The notes under the pieces are model-generated. The model saw nothing but the letters and a program-made list of their open reading frames with translations, did no database searches and was not told where the DNA came from. A stretch of 64,000 nucleotides of DNA from Dactylis glomerata (taxonomy: Eukaryota > Streptophyta > Magnoliopsida > Poales > Poaceae), in NCBI GenBank assembly GCA_007115705.1, contig QXEO01000237.1, forward strand, positions 2,170,108-2,234,107. Reading direction: 5' to 3'. Within the stretch, counting starts at the first letter, position 1. Every line of letters starts with the position of its first letter. A program made the position numbers and the translations under genes. Of the stretch, positions 11,669 to 23,955 are shown piece by piece.

Positions 11669-12262
11669 TCAAGTAATATCGAAAGAAGGATTAAGATCCA
11701 TTGCAGAGGTCTTTTCAATAAGGCACTGTATTGCATCCACATAAGTTTTTGAAGACCCCATGTGATCACGCTTTGGTTCACTCAAATCACTAAAAAGATT
11801 TTCAGGACAAATCCAATCAAAATTGTTTTCAAAAGCCTCATGCAATCCCAAGAGTTTGCTAGGTATTGGTACTTGGGAATCTTCTTTGGTTGTACCAACA
11901 ACTTTAATAGGCGAGCCAAGCATATTAAAACGCTTAAAAACTTTCCTAGCTTCAGTGGCAACATCTCTAAATTCTCTACACAAAGTCTCCAAGATAAAAA
12001 TTTTCTTTTCGGAGTCTTCAATATCATGAAGCTTAAGAAACATGTATTGCATAAAAGGATTAAGGCTAGCAAACCTAGCTTCGAACATGTGAACCAAATA
12101 AGCAGAAGCAACTTCATAACTAGGAGCAAGCTCAGCCAAAGATTTTTCCTCAACATCTTTATGCATACTAATATGATTAAAGAACTCCTCAATGTTACTT
12201 TTCCCAAGAATAGAACCACTACCTACAGAGAGGTCCTCCAAAACATACTTAGGGAACAACAT
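11669..12262 (-). CDS. Uncharacterised 197-aa ORF of element G
   Basis: Starts at ATG 12262-12260, about 270 nt downstream of the PBS, in the place of gag. The protein is leucine- and glutamate-rich and probably alpha-helical, without signal peptide, membrane segment, zinc knuckle or protease motif. A loosely recognisable stretch is FILETLCREFRDVATEA near the middle. No enzymatic domain is recognised. As the only ORF of a short element it is either a remnant or a reduced Gag replacement. The intact length argues for past selection but does not prove it. Confidence 0.55.
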   Translation of the reverse strand: MLFPKYVLEDLSVGSGSILGKSNIEEFFNHISMHKDVEEKSLAELAPSYEVASAYLVHMFEARFASLNPFMQYMFLKLHDIEDSEKKIFILETLCREFRDVATEARKVFKRFNMLGSPIKVVGTTKEDSQVPIPSKLLGLHEAFENNFDWICPENLFSDLSEPKRDHMGSSKTYVDAIQCLIEKTSAMDLNPSFDIT

Positions 12263-12555
12263 AATGAACTAAAAGTAAAGAAATAACAACTATAAAGGAA
12301 ACTAAATTTTTTGTGTTTTTGATAAAAACGATGCAACTAAAAATAAAGTAAAAGCAAAACTATAAACAAAGTAAAGGATGTGCGTGCGAAACTCCCCTTG
12401 CAGAATTCTTCTTTTTCCCCGGCAACGGCGCCATAAAACTTGCTTGGCATTTTGCTGGCGCATAGTTGATGTGGGAAAATGTAGTTGACGTGGGAAAATG
12501 TAGTTGACGTGGGAGCTTCTTCTTATTCAATCCCCGGCAACGGCGCCAGAAAACT
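12263..12555 (-). other. G leader with two primer-binding sites and a minisatellite
   Basis: Minus-strand TGGCGCCGTTGCCGGGGA occurs next to the LTR (about 12532-12549) and again 115 bp further inside (about 12417-12434). Both copies are preceded by AAGTTTT. Between them lie two to three copies of a 19-bp unit (GTTGACGTGGGAAAATGTA) at about 12467-12513. Confidence 0.75.
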
Positions 12556-13179
12556 TGTTGGTGGCTCGGTGTTGATGATGTAAATGACCGGCCAGTTGGA
12601 AACCCCAAGAGAAGGTTTGATGAATATAGCAGCAAATTTTCCCTCAGTTATGAAACCAAGGTATATCAATCCAGTAGGAAAAAGCCAAACGTCTGAAGGT
12701 GATGCCTGCTAGCTTCGCGATAGCTTCGGACAATTTATAAGGCGCCTCGTCCAGGCTTTGCTTTGCAAGAAGCAGCGTGGAACCTGCACACAACACAACC
12801 AAATACTTTGCTCCCAACTTACGATGAGGTTTTCAATCTCACCGGTTTGCTGTAAACAAAGGAATGAGCGTATCAAGTGGAAAGCAATAGTAGTATGCGA
12901 GTAAAGTAAACAGTGCGAGTAAAGTAAACAGGTGATAGCAATATAAAGGAAATTGGACCGGGGTCCACAGTTCACTAGTGGTGTCTCTCCATAAAATAAA
13001 TAACAACATGCTGGGTAAACAAATTACAGTTGGGCAATTGATAGAATAAAGATAATGTGCATATGTCGAGAGGATCACTATGAGATTTACTCTGGGCATT
13101 ACAACAAGATACATAGACCACCATCCAACTGCATCTATGACTAATAATCCACCCGTAGGGATATCGTCCGAACACCCCA
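12556..13179 (-). repeat. 5' LTR fragment of G
   Basis: On the plus strand it begins TGTTGGTGGCTCGGTG, next to the PBS. It is cut at 13179 by the start of H inside the sequence ACACCCCA. No gene is supported. Confidence 0.65.
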
Positions 13180-13504
13180 TGACAAGGGTATAGATAATAG
13201 AGCCCGTTAGTTGAGTACCCCTAAGGCCCGTTAAGCTAGGCCCAATTGTAATACTAGTCGAAATACGAGTTCTTACCGTATATCGATATTATAATCTGTA
13301 TCGGACCCTACCCGATCCTTGAGACCTGGCCACCTATATATAGGGGACGGTGTAGGCCAGATTCAAAGCAAGCCAGGTTCTACACCCACGTTTACTTTCA
13401 TAGCCACCTTGTTTGACTGATTTTACCTTCGAGTTCATCCGATGCCCTATCTCGCCGATCCTAAGTCCTTCATCTAGGACATTTGTCGAGTTAACCCCTC
13501 GTCA
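13180..13504 (+). repeat. Probable LTR (or LTR fragment) of H
   Basis: Begins TGACAAGGG at the break in the G LTR and ends CCCCTCGTCA just before the primer-like TTGGCGTCGACC. Only 325 bp, with a TATATATA box at 13335-13342, so it may be 5'-truncated. The partner LTR is outside the window. Confidence 0.5.
13335..13342 (+). promoter_or_regulatory. TATA box of H
   Basis: TATATATA followed by GGGG, about 180 bp before the gag ATG. Confidence 0.5.
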
Positions 13505-13517
13505 ATTGGCGTCGACC

Positions 13518-15224
13518 ATGGGGAATCTGGGCGTTGGCATCATGAACTCGACGGCTTTTTCGCTTGCAGCCAACAACAACTCGCAAGTCGACAAAATTCA
13601 GATACCCTTCGGAACCATTGATTTTCAACCTCACCAGTCAAGTTTCACGCAAGTATTCGAGAGCATGGATCAAGATATGGATTTGACGATCGGAAGTTTA
13701 AACTTTCGCGTTGGATCATTAGGTTCGATTCGCCTTTCAGATCCAATAACAGCGGATCCGTCGGCAAGTGAACCCAAAATAGTAGCAATGTCGGAATCAT
13801 CAGAAGGCTCTTCTAGCGAGGTAAACTCGCCGGTCAGTTTAGCAGAAGCAACAGAAGGAAAAATCGCAGGAGGCGACGAAACAATGGAGAATTTTGACTT
13901 GGAAGTGCAACTCGAAGATCTCGCAATCTACCACGATGACAACTCAGATCAATCAATAGATTCCTAGAAAACGGGACTAGAACTTTCTGAAGACGATAAT
14001 TCGATCTTCTCAAGTCATAACAGCAAGCTCGACAATAGGTATCAGATACTTGCCATCGCAGAAGATAATTCAGAAGAACTCGATGATAACAACAACCCAG
14101 TACTCAATCCAGCAAATATAAACAGAGGGGCGAATCATTTAGCAGAGGGAGAAACCGCTGACTCCCTCGCAACGAGGGTAAAAGTTCGACTATCAGAAGA
14201 AGAGTTGAGAATAATCAATACAGCCGTGGAGCATGGCACGCCAATACCAACAAACTCTAGCCAAAACATGCTCTTGGGGTACCATTACGCCCTAAGGCAA
14301 CATGCGAAACAATTAGCAAAAGAGAGGATTGAAATACAAAAAAGGAAGGACTCAGCCATTGCAGCAAGCGAAGCTGCTCGTAGAGCACGTAGCGATGCAT
14401 CATATACAAACAGAAGGCAATGTCGACATGGTTCAAGGTATGAGAATCTAGAGTACGCAGAAAGGAAAAGCATCTCAAAAAACTTCGACTCGTCCTTCCT
14501 ATTGGTCGACGAGCAAGGAAATATCATCCCAAAAACTCCGGAAGCAGCATTAGTGGCAGCTCAAGCGTACCTGCATACGACACGACCAAATCCAGGAGAC
14601 CCGAGGGAGCATATGCACCGAGCAGCACTAAATGGGCTGAAGATGGTAGGCAACAAATTATTAGCAAAAGAGGAGGAGGCATATCGCAACAAAGGAACTC
14701 ACAAACCTAGATCACCACGCCATCACAGCAGTCCTTGGCACAGAAGTGGAAGTCGACGATCTAGAATGCCGTCACCAGAACGACGCGACAATTCAAAGAA
14801 CAAAGGAACACGACGATCCAGAACTCCTGGTAGAAAACGCGACTATAAAGACGACGAAAAGGAGATGGGGGCGCCATGCTTTACCCAAAGGATTCGCATC
14901 ACGCCAGTACCCAAAGGTTTCAAATTACCTCATGATTAGCAAAAGTACAATGGATCTCAGGAGCCACAATCATGGCTTTCAGACTATCTGCAAGCAGTAC
15001 AAATACTAGGAGGAACCAGGGAAACAGCAATGCAAAGCTTACAATTACACCTCACCAGCGCAGCAAGGTCATGGTTAAGCAAACTAGAAGAAGAAACAAT
15101 TGGAAGCTGGGAAGAACCCGCAAAGCAATTCACGAGTAACTTCAAATCGATGTACAAACGGCCAGCATCTATAGAAGAAGTCAAAGCCTATGTACAGCAG
15201 CACGGGGAAACGTTAAGGGCATAT
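13518..15224 (+). pseudogene. gag: gag of element H, N-terminal 569 codons
   Basis: The ATG at 13518 lies inside the primer-binding sequence. The first 400 or so residues are poorly conserved, acidic then basic, with an RS-rich stretch at about residues 390-455. Residues about 480-569 match the retrotrans_gag capsid family (HLTSAARSWL, then W, F and YKRP positions). Two in-frame stops, TAG 13965-13967 and TAG 14937-14939, interrupt it. Both fit a C-to-T change of CAG. The frame continues across the A insertion at 63023. Role when intact: capsid protein that packages element RNA in cytoplasmic particles. It is now dead. Confidence 0.8.
15220..15224. repeat. Target-site duplication of A (CATAT)
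   Basis: CATAT at 15220-15224 and at 63018-63022. Removing 15225-63022 restores an uninterrupted gag frame, which independently confirms the insertion boundaries. Confidence 0.95.
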
Positions 15225-15911
15225 TGTAACGCCCCAACCTTTGGATCAAGGTGGAACATCTGTGTTAAGTGCTATTCCCTGGATCAATGATAGCACCACA
15301 GAAAAAAATGAAATACTCATTGCATAGTATCAAGGTTACAACGCGGATCCAGATACAAAGTATTTAAAATCTTACAATTTACACAGCGGAAATAACAAGG
15401 TGGCAAGGAGCCTCCATCTTCATCACGTGCCACAGGCAGCCATGTTGGAATGTAAGCTCGAGATCCTAATCCTGGTTCCTTACTCGAAATAAAACCTACA
15501 CGTTGAATATGCAGCCCCAAAAGGGGTCAGTACAATGATGTACTGGCAAATGACACATATAGGGTGGAAGTTGTGAGGTGTCTATCTACATGAGTATTTG
15601 TCTAGTGGATCTCACAGGCTTATTTGCATAAAGCCAGTTTTATCCTATAATTCTTTCTCAAAGTTTTTCTTTCAAAGTTTTATATTTTCAAGGGTCGAAA
15701 TAACCCCCAATTACCACATACTAGCTAGGTATGTAGCATCGGGTGAAATTCAACAAAGTCAGAACCTCAGGCACCACCACCCCTCGGAGTGTATGGTCCT
15801 TAGTTCCTACCTAGGGGTTTCTAGACAGATTTTTGTCATTCAGAAAAGATGATGAGATTCTTCCGTACATTCCATGTCTAGAGACTCAATTGTCCATAAC
15901 CGAGGACACGG

Positions 15912-15923
15912 CTAATCGATTAG
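15912..15923. repeat. Conserved dyad CTAATCGATTAG in the A LTR
   Basis: A perfect palindrome, repeated at 37292-37303 (A), 38583-38594 and 56081-56092 (D). The E LTR has CTATTCGAATAG at the aligned place. Confidence 0.7.
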
Positions 15924-18106
15924 TTTGAACACCTTGCAAGGGTTGTGCACTTTCACCTTACGATTCATTTTATGCCCATTCATAAAATGAAACGAGACCT
16001 TTTAGATGGAGAGAACAACTAACTTGGCAAGCTCCGTCCCCAACCTATAATTCAACTACCACCACTTCTTGCCGACAAGTTGTACTCCCACATCTAATCA
16101 GTCAAGACAGAGCCCATAATGTCATAAGGCTGCACTGGAAGCACTCTAAGCATGGAAGACATAGCCATCTCTCTGTTCCTGGGTGGCAAACCACAAGTGT
16201 ACGCCCAGGCAGCAACTACACAACGTGTAGCCCCAGGTCGCCACTCAACATCGCCTCCATCATCAAACCAATCCACCCAGGTGTTTCATTTTAGTTGAAG
16301 TTCTTAATTTGTTCACAAAACACTTTTAACAAGTGATTAAAGCATGGCATCAATATTTTTCAAAGTATTTAGCATCCTAACAGGTGGGGTTTTGAGGGAT
16401 TGCTACACACTACTAGGATCTAAGCATTTGATAAAACAGTTGAATAAATCTCCTACCATGCATACTACAAGGGGTGAATATACTAATGCATAAGTAAAAT
16501 GGGTAAGGGAACATGTGTGTCACTTGCCTTTTGAAGAACACGATGTTTCTCTTCCCTCAACTAAGCGTATAGTCCTCTGCACCAACTATAGTATAGAAGG
16601 AACACAACATAAACACTCCAAACAATCACTAACAAACAATTTAAGCAATCGAAGGTATTTGTTTAACCATTTAGTTTTATTGAGATGTTGTGATTTGGAG
16701 GGTATGGTAAAAGATCATGATTTATAAGATATGAGTTTGAGGGCTTAGTTGGGAAGGATCTGTATGATTGAGAGGGAAAAGGTCTAGGCGACTTTAAGAA
16801 TGCTTGAACTACTCAAATGGCACATTTGCAAGTTGAATAGTTCAATACATGTAAACAATACTAAGTGGGCTTTGGATTGGGTATGGATGGTTGATGTTTG
16901 AGGACATGGCTCAAATGGTTCGTTGATCAACATGGTGTATAACTCATACTATGGTACGGGTTATAACAGCTCCACATTAATATGATCTAGGTTTGGGATG
17001 AATTCATATTCTACTCAAGTAGCACAATTGCAGTTTGAATATATATGAATTAGACAGAGTATAATGGGTGAAATCTTTATGCTTTATCGAAGCATATTGA
17101 ATCGTGGAATATCTCATGTGGATAAATCACATAAGAGACAAAATAGTGCAATAGCAATACTATTGAATAAGTGTGACGACAATTATTCTTATATAGTATA
17201 TATTACACTTACGCAATGGGCTAGGATTTTTATAACATTGAAGTACTCAATTAACTCAAATGTAAATTGAATAGCTCAATGCAAGGTTAAGATTGAGTAG
17301 CCATGAGTAAACGGCTACAGGTAAAGGATAGGTATAGATGATGTTTGAAAACATGGCTTAAGGATTTCAAATGAGTAATGGGGTTGGGTTAAGTACTATG
17401 ATGTTGATTTGATCAATACCATAGTATCAAAGGTAGAAACTAAGATTGAAAGTATCACACTCTACTCAAATAACACATTTGTAATTTGAATAAGTGTGAA
17501 CTAGACAAGTTAGGGCTAAGTAGATATGATCTTGGTCAAGATGTTGTTCAGATCACATTGATGACTATGCATGAATATAGGATTCACTAAAGTAGAAAGA
17601 ATTATTACTAGAAGAATTAGTCTTAACCCTATAGTAGAAATGACTCAAATCCTCATTTTTAGATTCGAATAATTGTGAAGTGGCTCAAGAAAATGATATG
17701 CAACATTACTGGATAGCTTGCAGTAAAGCAAAGCCACTGCAAGTGGATTCATTCTAAAATAAATTTTAGAACTCAAGATATGGTCAAAATAGTGATTTGA
17801 AAAGATTTGAATGCACAAGGTGTGTGCACGTATCAAATTTAGATTTTTTGATCCCATGATGTTCTACAAGTTCTAAGGAATCCAGAGACTACAAATTTGT
17901 AATTTTTGGACTCCTGGTTCAAAAGATATGAATTAAACAAACTAACAGGAGGTTCAATCCCAATTTGAAAATAGTTTCAAATTGAACCCATGAAATATGG
18001 GGTTTTATTGTACTACTGGATTCTACAGGTTTCAAGGATTCCAACGGTATACAAATCGCTATTTTTGGATCTACAGATCGAAAGATATGAATTTTGCAAG
18101 ATTGGG

Positions 18107-18111
18107 ATCAA
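18107..18111. repeat. Target-site duplication of B (ATCAA)
   Basis: ATCAA at 18107-18111 and 31177-31181. The intact site GGATCAAATCTGG is seen in the other A LTR near 61537. Confidence 0.95.
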
Positions 18112-19084
18112 TGTCGGGGGGATGACCCCCGGTAGGGTCAAGAGAGTAGAAAGACACAAGGTCTATGATTGACTTTATGCCGGGTTATCGAGGAAGGGCC
18201 TGGCCGGAATATAAGTGCATCGGCCAGGCCAGCATATAATGTGTATCCCGGCTGATACTTGGATATGCCGGCATAGCCGGAATACTTATAAAAGTGTGCC
18301 GGCATATACTTAGATATGCCGGCCTAACCATTTTGTGTGTTGTGCAGGAGCAGGGGAGGCCGGATTACCCGACCCTCGTAGGTCGTTGGTCCGGCATATA
18401 AGTCCTGGGTATGGCCAACGGTCATATCCGGGATACTTAAGTCAACCAAGGTGTCACATCCCTACAATCAAGGAAGAAAACATCCAAGCATGGTAGCAGA
18501 GTAAGATGGCAGGGTGCACAGTGGAGGTTACCTACCCTCACTGTGCACAAGTACGAGCTTACCGCACAGAGGTAAGGCCACAGTTCAAGAGGTACAAGGT
18601 ACAGGGATATGGCGTCCCATCGAGAGCAATCAGGGGCGAAGTCAAGGGTCTCTGCCATCGCCACCAGCTCCTGTTTGGAGTGTAGCCCTTGTCTTGTGGT
18701 CTTGTATGACCGTTGTAACCCTGGCCACCACTATATAAGGTGGCACAGGGAGTCCTAGCAAGGGGGTTGGAAGGTGGTTCACTGCAAGAAGGTTGGAAGG
18801 TAGAAGGTAGATTGATCACTCTGTACTCCTACACTTAGCAGTTCATCTTCCTTCTCTAGCAGAGAGCTTGGAAGCACCATTGTGGTGTACTACATCGACC
18901 CATATATACAATCAGTAGAGCAGGAGTAGGGGTGTTATCTCCTTACGAGAGCCCCGAACCTGGGTAGATTAGTGTCTCTTTCTGTCGTGCTTTTTAGCTC
19001 GTTCCCCTCTCCCGAATCCTCCAGCATCTAGTTCGGCCCCCATTTAAGCCATCCTATGGCATATGTTGTTTCACCACGACGACA
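18112..19084 (+). repeat. 5' LTR of B
   Basis: TGTCGGGGGGATGACC to CACGACGACA, 973 bp. TATATAA at 18732-18738 sets the start of R near 18763. The gag ATG (19056) lies within the last 29 bases, in U5. Confidence 0.95.
18732..18738 (+). promoter_or_regulatory. TATA box of the B LTR
   Basis: TATATAAGG, with an identical copy at 30824-30830 in the 3' LTR. Confidence 0.65.
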
Positions 19085-19670
19085 TTTGGCGCCCACCGTG
19101 GGGCAGATCGATATGCTGGGCGGAGTGTTCATTCGGACGGGGTCTGTGATAGCAGCTTCGGGAGTGCGCGTGGTCTCTGGCCTCGTCCAGAGGCTAGGCT
19201 CGCTCAGTTTCGTCAGTGACAACGCCGGTTGTCTCGGTGGCCGGCCGTTCCCCAGGGATGGCCGGATTATGTCTTTCGGTTCCCACGAGGTGTACGTGGG
19301 GACTGAGAGAATTTGCAGGAAGGAGGTGCTGGTGGCGTCGGATCCTCCGTCACATCGGCTGGCTCACGCTGGGCGTAGCGCTCGCTCCGTAGAGCCGGCT
19401 GAGGTGATGATGGCCGGCACATCCGTGCCGCCAGCGGAAGATGCCGACAAAGCAGCAGCAGCCGGAGCTTCTCCTCCGGAGCCGCCGAAGGTCAAGAGGT
19501 CGGCGCGTCCTCCGTTGGAGCGTGCGGAGAACCTGGCCGGCATTTCCGGTGTGCCGGCTAGGGGTGAGGTTCTTCTTCCCATCATCGACGGGGATCTTCT
19601 TCATCTGCTCAGGGGCTCGACATCAGCAACGCCTCCGAGCATAGCAGGTCTTCTTCAACTCCCAGGCTGA
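19056..19670 (+). pseudogene. gag: gag N-terminal fragment of B
   Basis: 204 codons starting at an ATG inside U5. The frame runs through the primer site, which encodes LAPTVGQ as in C. Residues 35-85 align with the C gag N-terminus (SGLV, then FGSHEVYVG against VGSHRFYVA). The proline- and alanine-rich remainder ends at 19670. The capsid domain, CCHC or CxFH knuckle and protease are absent, so this is a truncated Gag unless it acts as a small accessory peptide. Confidence 0.65.
19087..19104 (+). other. Primer-binding site of B
   Basis: TGGCGCCCACCGTGGGGC two bases after the LTR end, identical to that of C. The matching tRNA was not determined. Confidence 0.75.
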
Positions 19671-21591
19671 CCTCAACTCGCCCGGGCCAGCATACGGCTG
19701 TCCCGGATCTACATCGGCATCTCCGGGCCAGCACTCGGCTTCCTCTGGTCAGCATATCCTGCGTCCCGGCCAGCATATCCTGTGTCCCGGCCAGCATATC
19801 CTGTGTCCTGGCCAGCATATCCTGCGTTCTGGCCAGCATATCCTGTGTCCTGGCCAATATATCTTATGTCCCGGCCGGCACATTCTATGTTAGTCGTACC
19901 AGGGGACTGTTCAGCCTTCGCCTCGAGCATCTGCTGGTGCATCAAGCTTCTTCAACGGTGCAAGTAAGTATTTATGCTGGTTTACTCCATATCCTGGTCA
20001 GCTTATCTGAAAATCAGTGTCTCCTTGATACAAAAATAGCTCGGGGGCTAGGCTAAAGCCCTGCAAGTTGCTTTTTAAGTACTGTTTCAGTATATATTAG
20101 TTTGCATGCTAGCATATCAGCTTTCCAGTTTCCTCCTGGATGTCTGTTTATATGCCAAATTGCTACATATGCCTGCTACAGATAGTATCCTTAGTATCAG
20201 TTCTATGTATACAGTCTTATGCAAAGTTTTATCTGGGCATGTTATATGCCGGTTTTATATGCCAACAGCACGATGTTATGTCGAGTTATATGTCTTTGTA
20301 TGTGCCAATCTTTATATCTGCTACAGTGCTAGGTTCAGTATGCCAAGTTAGCTTATATGCCAGTTGCAGTATGTCTACATTTATATGCCGGCACATGAGT
20401 GCCTAATCTTTCCTATGAGTTGCCAAGTTAGCTTATATGTCAATCTCAGTCTATATGCCAAGTGCTTTATTTCAAGAGTTATATGCCGAGTGCAATGGGC
20501 TATATGCCAAACTCCATATGCTAGATTGCAAATATGCCAAATACTATGACCATCGCTATGTCTTTTAGAATGACTACAGAACAGGTTGGATATTTCATCA
20601 TATATACCGGCTATGACTCTCCATATTGCCATTACGAGAAGAAATTGCTATTATACCACCAGAGCTTCAGTTTATATCTCAGTGTCTCAAGCATATCAGT
20701 ATACCGGCATATGTTATATTTTGTATCCTGGCCGGCATATTTTATGTCCCAGCCAGCATATCTTTATATCCTGGCCAGCATATCTCAAAGTCTCAGGTCT
20801 CAGGTATTTCAGTTTGTTAGTACACCAGGTTATTAAGTGATATCTTGAGTCATATGTGTTTCAGTATGCCAGCATATCCTGGCATCGACCAAAATCCCCC
20901 AATCACCGTTTATTTCGGTTCGCCAGCATATCAAGGCATCTATCAATAACTCATATCGCTGTTTATTTCGGCATGCCAGCATATCACGGCATTCTGTAAT
21001 CCTTTCAGTTATCGCCAATTCTGGCACAGTAATATATCGAGACATCGATCTCAAAGCTAACAAGCATCATATCTCTTATCATATCCGGTTTCATAGAGTA
21101 TCCCGGTTTAGCATATTAACATGTCTTATCATTTTTGCATACTAACAAGTGCCCAGCGATGGCACAGCCCAAGAGGCATATCAGTATACCGGCATTGTCA
21201 AAGCAGACAATGTCGATGAGACATAGCCTGAGAGGCAAAGTGTCGATATAAAGCCCAAGAGGCAAAGTAGCCCGAGAGGCAAAAGTAGCCCAAGAGGCAG
21301 AGCAGCCCAAGAGGCAAATAGCTCAAGAGGTAAAGTATCGATATGGCCAAAGAAGGCAAAGCAGTATGCCGGCATTGTCGAAGCAGACGATGTCGATGAG
21401 ACATAGCCCAAGAGGCAAAGTGTCGATATAGCCAAAGAAGGCACAATAGTATTTTGAGATAGCCCGCGAAGGCTAGCATATCACGTATATGAGTATATGT
21501 CAAACGGGAGATTGCCTATGATGGCATGAGATAGAATCAGGCCTATGCAGGCCAGCATATCAGTTTTTTGTGAATATGTGAGTTTGGGACT
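19671..21591 (+). other. Repeat-rich spacer replacing capsid, protease and RT in B
   Basis: No domain-bearing ORF. About six copies of a 21-bp unit (GCCAGCATATCCTGTGTCC, then YG) lie at about 19747-19880. From 20100 to 21120 the motifs TATATGCC and CCAGCATATC recur irregularly. At about 21170-21450 there is an imperfect tandem duplication of about 180 bp (PuGGCAAAG, CCGGCATTGTC, GTCGATGAGACATAGCC). It joins the pol remnant near 21640. Confidence 0.7.
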
Positions 21592-23955
21592 TTGGTATAT
21601 TTCTTGTTGAAGCCTGTGCGCGACTCTACGAGTCCCCCACACTATCAGAAGATGACTTATGGAGTCTATATGGCGGCCAGGAAGCTCAAGCATTACTTCC
21701 AAGAGCATCCAATCCGGGTAGTGGCCGAGGCCCCTATCTCGGAGATCATAAGTAACAAAGATGCCAGTGGCAGAATTGCCAAGTGGGCAATAGAGCTTTC
21801 ACCATATACACTGCAGTACGATAAGAGGGATACAATCAAGTCCCAGGTCTTGGCTGATTTCTTTATTGACTGGGCCGAGATACAGTATGAGCCACCATTG
21901 CCAGATGCCAATTATTGGAGGATGCATTTCGATGGGTCCAAGACAATCCATGGCTTGGGTGCCGGCATAGTTCTCAGTTCACCAAAGAATGACCAGCTGA
22001 GATACGTCCTGCAGATTCACTTTGCAGCATCAAATAATGTGGCGGAATATGAGGCACTTGTGCATGGCCTGAAGGTGTCTAAGGACATAGGAATTCGCCG
22101 GATTATGTGCTTCGGGGATTCTGACTTAGTGATTCAGCAGTGTTCCGGCATATGGGACGCGCATGATGCTAACATGGCATCATACCGTTTCCTAGTGCAG
22201 CAGTTAAGTGGTTACTTTGAAGGTTGTGAGTTCCGGCACGTTCTCCGGGCTCAGAACGATGCAGCCGATGCATTATCCAAGCTGGGGTCTTCCCGAGATT
22301 CAATCCCGCCCGGCATTTCGCTGGAGCATCTGAGGAAGCCATCGATCAAACCCTCGCCGGAGTCATCCTCCATTTATGTCCCGCCAGGTCCAGACGAAGC
22401 AGTTCCAATGGAGATAGATGCCGGAGCCAGGACGGATAACCCGGGGACTGTTTCCTCAGTCCCGGGGACTGGGCCGGCATATGCTGTTAGTACAGTATTC
22501 CGGAGCAAAACTAAAGGCAAGGGTAAAATGTGCCAAGAGGTTGTGCCGGTATACCCGGGGACTGCTCCGGCATACCCGGGGACTGATTCTTCAGTCCCGG
22601 GGACTTCGCAGCCCATGGAGATCGATTATGTGTCGGTCGAAATGATGGAAATAGATCAGGCAGTGTTCACTGTCAGGGAAGTGCCCTCATGGGCACGTCC
22701 TATCATGAACTTCATGGTGGATGGTCAAGTGCCGGCGGATGAAACCGAGGCCCGCCGGGTTATAAGGAGATCCAAAGCGTATACCGTCATCAACAAAGAA
22801 ATATACAAGAGAAGTACCACCGGAGTATTGCAGAGATGTGTCGAATCTGCGGAGGGTCTGGAGATGCTCCGGGAAATTCACCAGGGGGAGTGTGGTCACC
22901 ATGCTTCGTCCAGGGCATTGGTGGCAAAGGTATTCCGGCATGGCTTTTATTGGCCAACGGCACTGCAAGAGGCAGAAAACTTGGTCCGGAAATGTAATGG
23001 GTGTCAAAGATATGCCCACCAGATTCATCAGCCGGCATCTGCCCTGAAAACTATCCCAATAACCTGGCCCTTTGCTGTTTGGGGCCTGGATATGGTCGGG
23101 GCTTTTAAGCCGGCCAGAGGGAAAATGACCCATATCCTGGTCATGGTGGACAAGTTCACCAAGTGGATTGAAGTGAAGCCCATAAGCAAGTGTGATGGTC
23201 ACACAGCAGTGAAATTCTTAAAGGATATAATCTTGAGATATGGTGTTCCTCATAGCATCATCACTGACAATGGGTCAAACTTTGCCCAAGGGCCATTTGC
23301 CAGATTTTGTGAGGAGGTGGGAATTTGGCTGGACGTTGCGTCGGTTGCCCACCCTTGTGCCAATGGCCAAGTAGAGAGATCGAATGGGCTAGTATTATCC
23401 GGCATAAAACCCCGGCTGATAGAGCCCCTGGAGAAAACTCCGGGATGTTGGCTAGATGAGCTGCCAGCAGTGCTGTGGAGTTTAAGAACAACTCCGAATA
23501 GATCAACAGGCTACACACCTTTTTTCCTGGTGTATGGAGCAGAAGCTGTGCTTCCAACAGATGTAATACATGATGCACCAAGAATAGTGCTATATACTGA
23601 GGAAGAGGCTAAAGAAGCCAGAGAAAATGATGTTGATCTGCTAGAGGAAGCAAGGGAAATAACTCTGTCAAGAACAGCAGTATATCAGCAGAACCTCAGA
23701 CGCTATCATGCGCAGAAGGTAAATCCAAGGAGATTTCAAGAGGGAGATCTAGTACTCCGGCTAAAGCAAGGAACAGAAGGCCGGCATAAGTTAACTCCTC
23801 CATGGGAGGGGCCATTCATTGTGAGCAGAGCTCTGCACAATGATGCCTATTATCTTATAGATGCGCAGGACCCCAAGAAGAATAAGGCGGACAGGTCCGG
23901 AGAAGAAACCAAGAGGCCATGGAACATAGCTCTACTGCGCCCCTTTTACTCCTGA
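21592..23955 (+). pseudogene. pol: pol fragment of B: RNase H and integrase
   Basis: 787 open codons with no internal stop; the first ATG is at 21652. Residues about 15-100 are the connection after RT. Residues about 110-235 are the second RNase H of Tat elements (FDGS, NNVAEYEAL, GDSDLV and ADALSK as acidic positions). Residues about 240-360 are a variable linker with repeated PGT units. Residues about 420-780 are integrase: HHCC finger complete (GHH and CNGCQ), acidic triad in LDMVG, TDNGSN and GQVERSN, and a C-terminal domain ending just before the stop. RT and protease are missing. The intact frame suggests recent origin or trans use of the integrase. Confidence 0.85.

Larger units (their letters stand above)
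8904..13179 (-). mobile_element. Element G, short non-autonomous Athila-like retrotransposon
   Basis: Minus-strand element: part of the 3' LTR (8904-10047), a short internal region (10048-12555, 2.5 kb) and a truncated 5' LTR (12556-13179). Only one ORF (197 aa) is present and there is no pol. The PBS sequence GGCGCCGTTGCCGGGGA is the Athila type. The 3' LTR is cut by F at 8904 and the 5' LTR is cut by H at 13180. The two LTR pieces overlap over about 100 bp (8904-9000 and 13061-13160) and are nearly identical there. Confidence 0.7.
15225..18111 (-). repeat. 3' LTR of A, first part
   Basis: Plus-strand start TGTAACGCCCCAACC, interrupted by B at 18112. AT-rich, no gene. The 12-bp dyad CTAATCGATTAG is at 15912-15923. 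Short ORFs here also occur in the other LTR copy and are LTR sequence, not genes. Confidence 0.9.

Noticed and set aside
19747..19880. Short regular repeats that might suggest a CRISPR array
   Set aside because: 21-bp units run head to tail without unique spacers, in a eukaryotic retroelement; a minisatellite.
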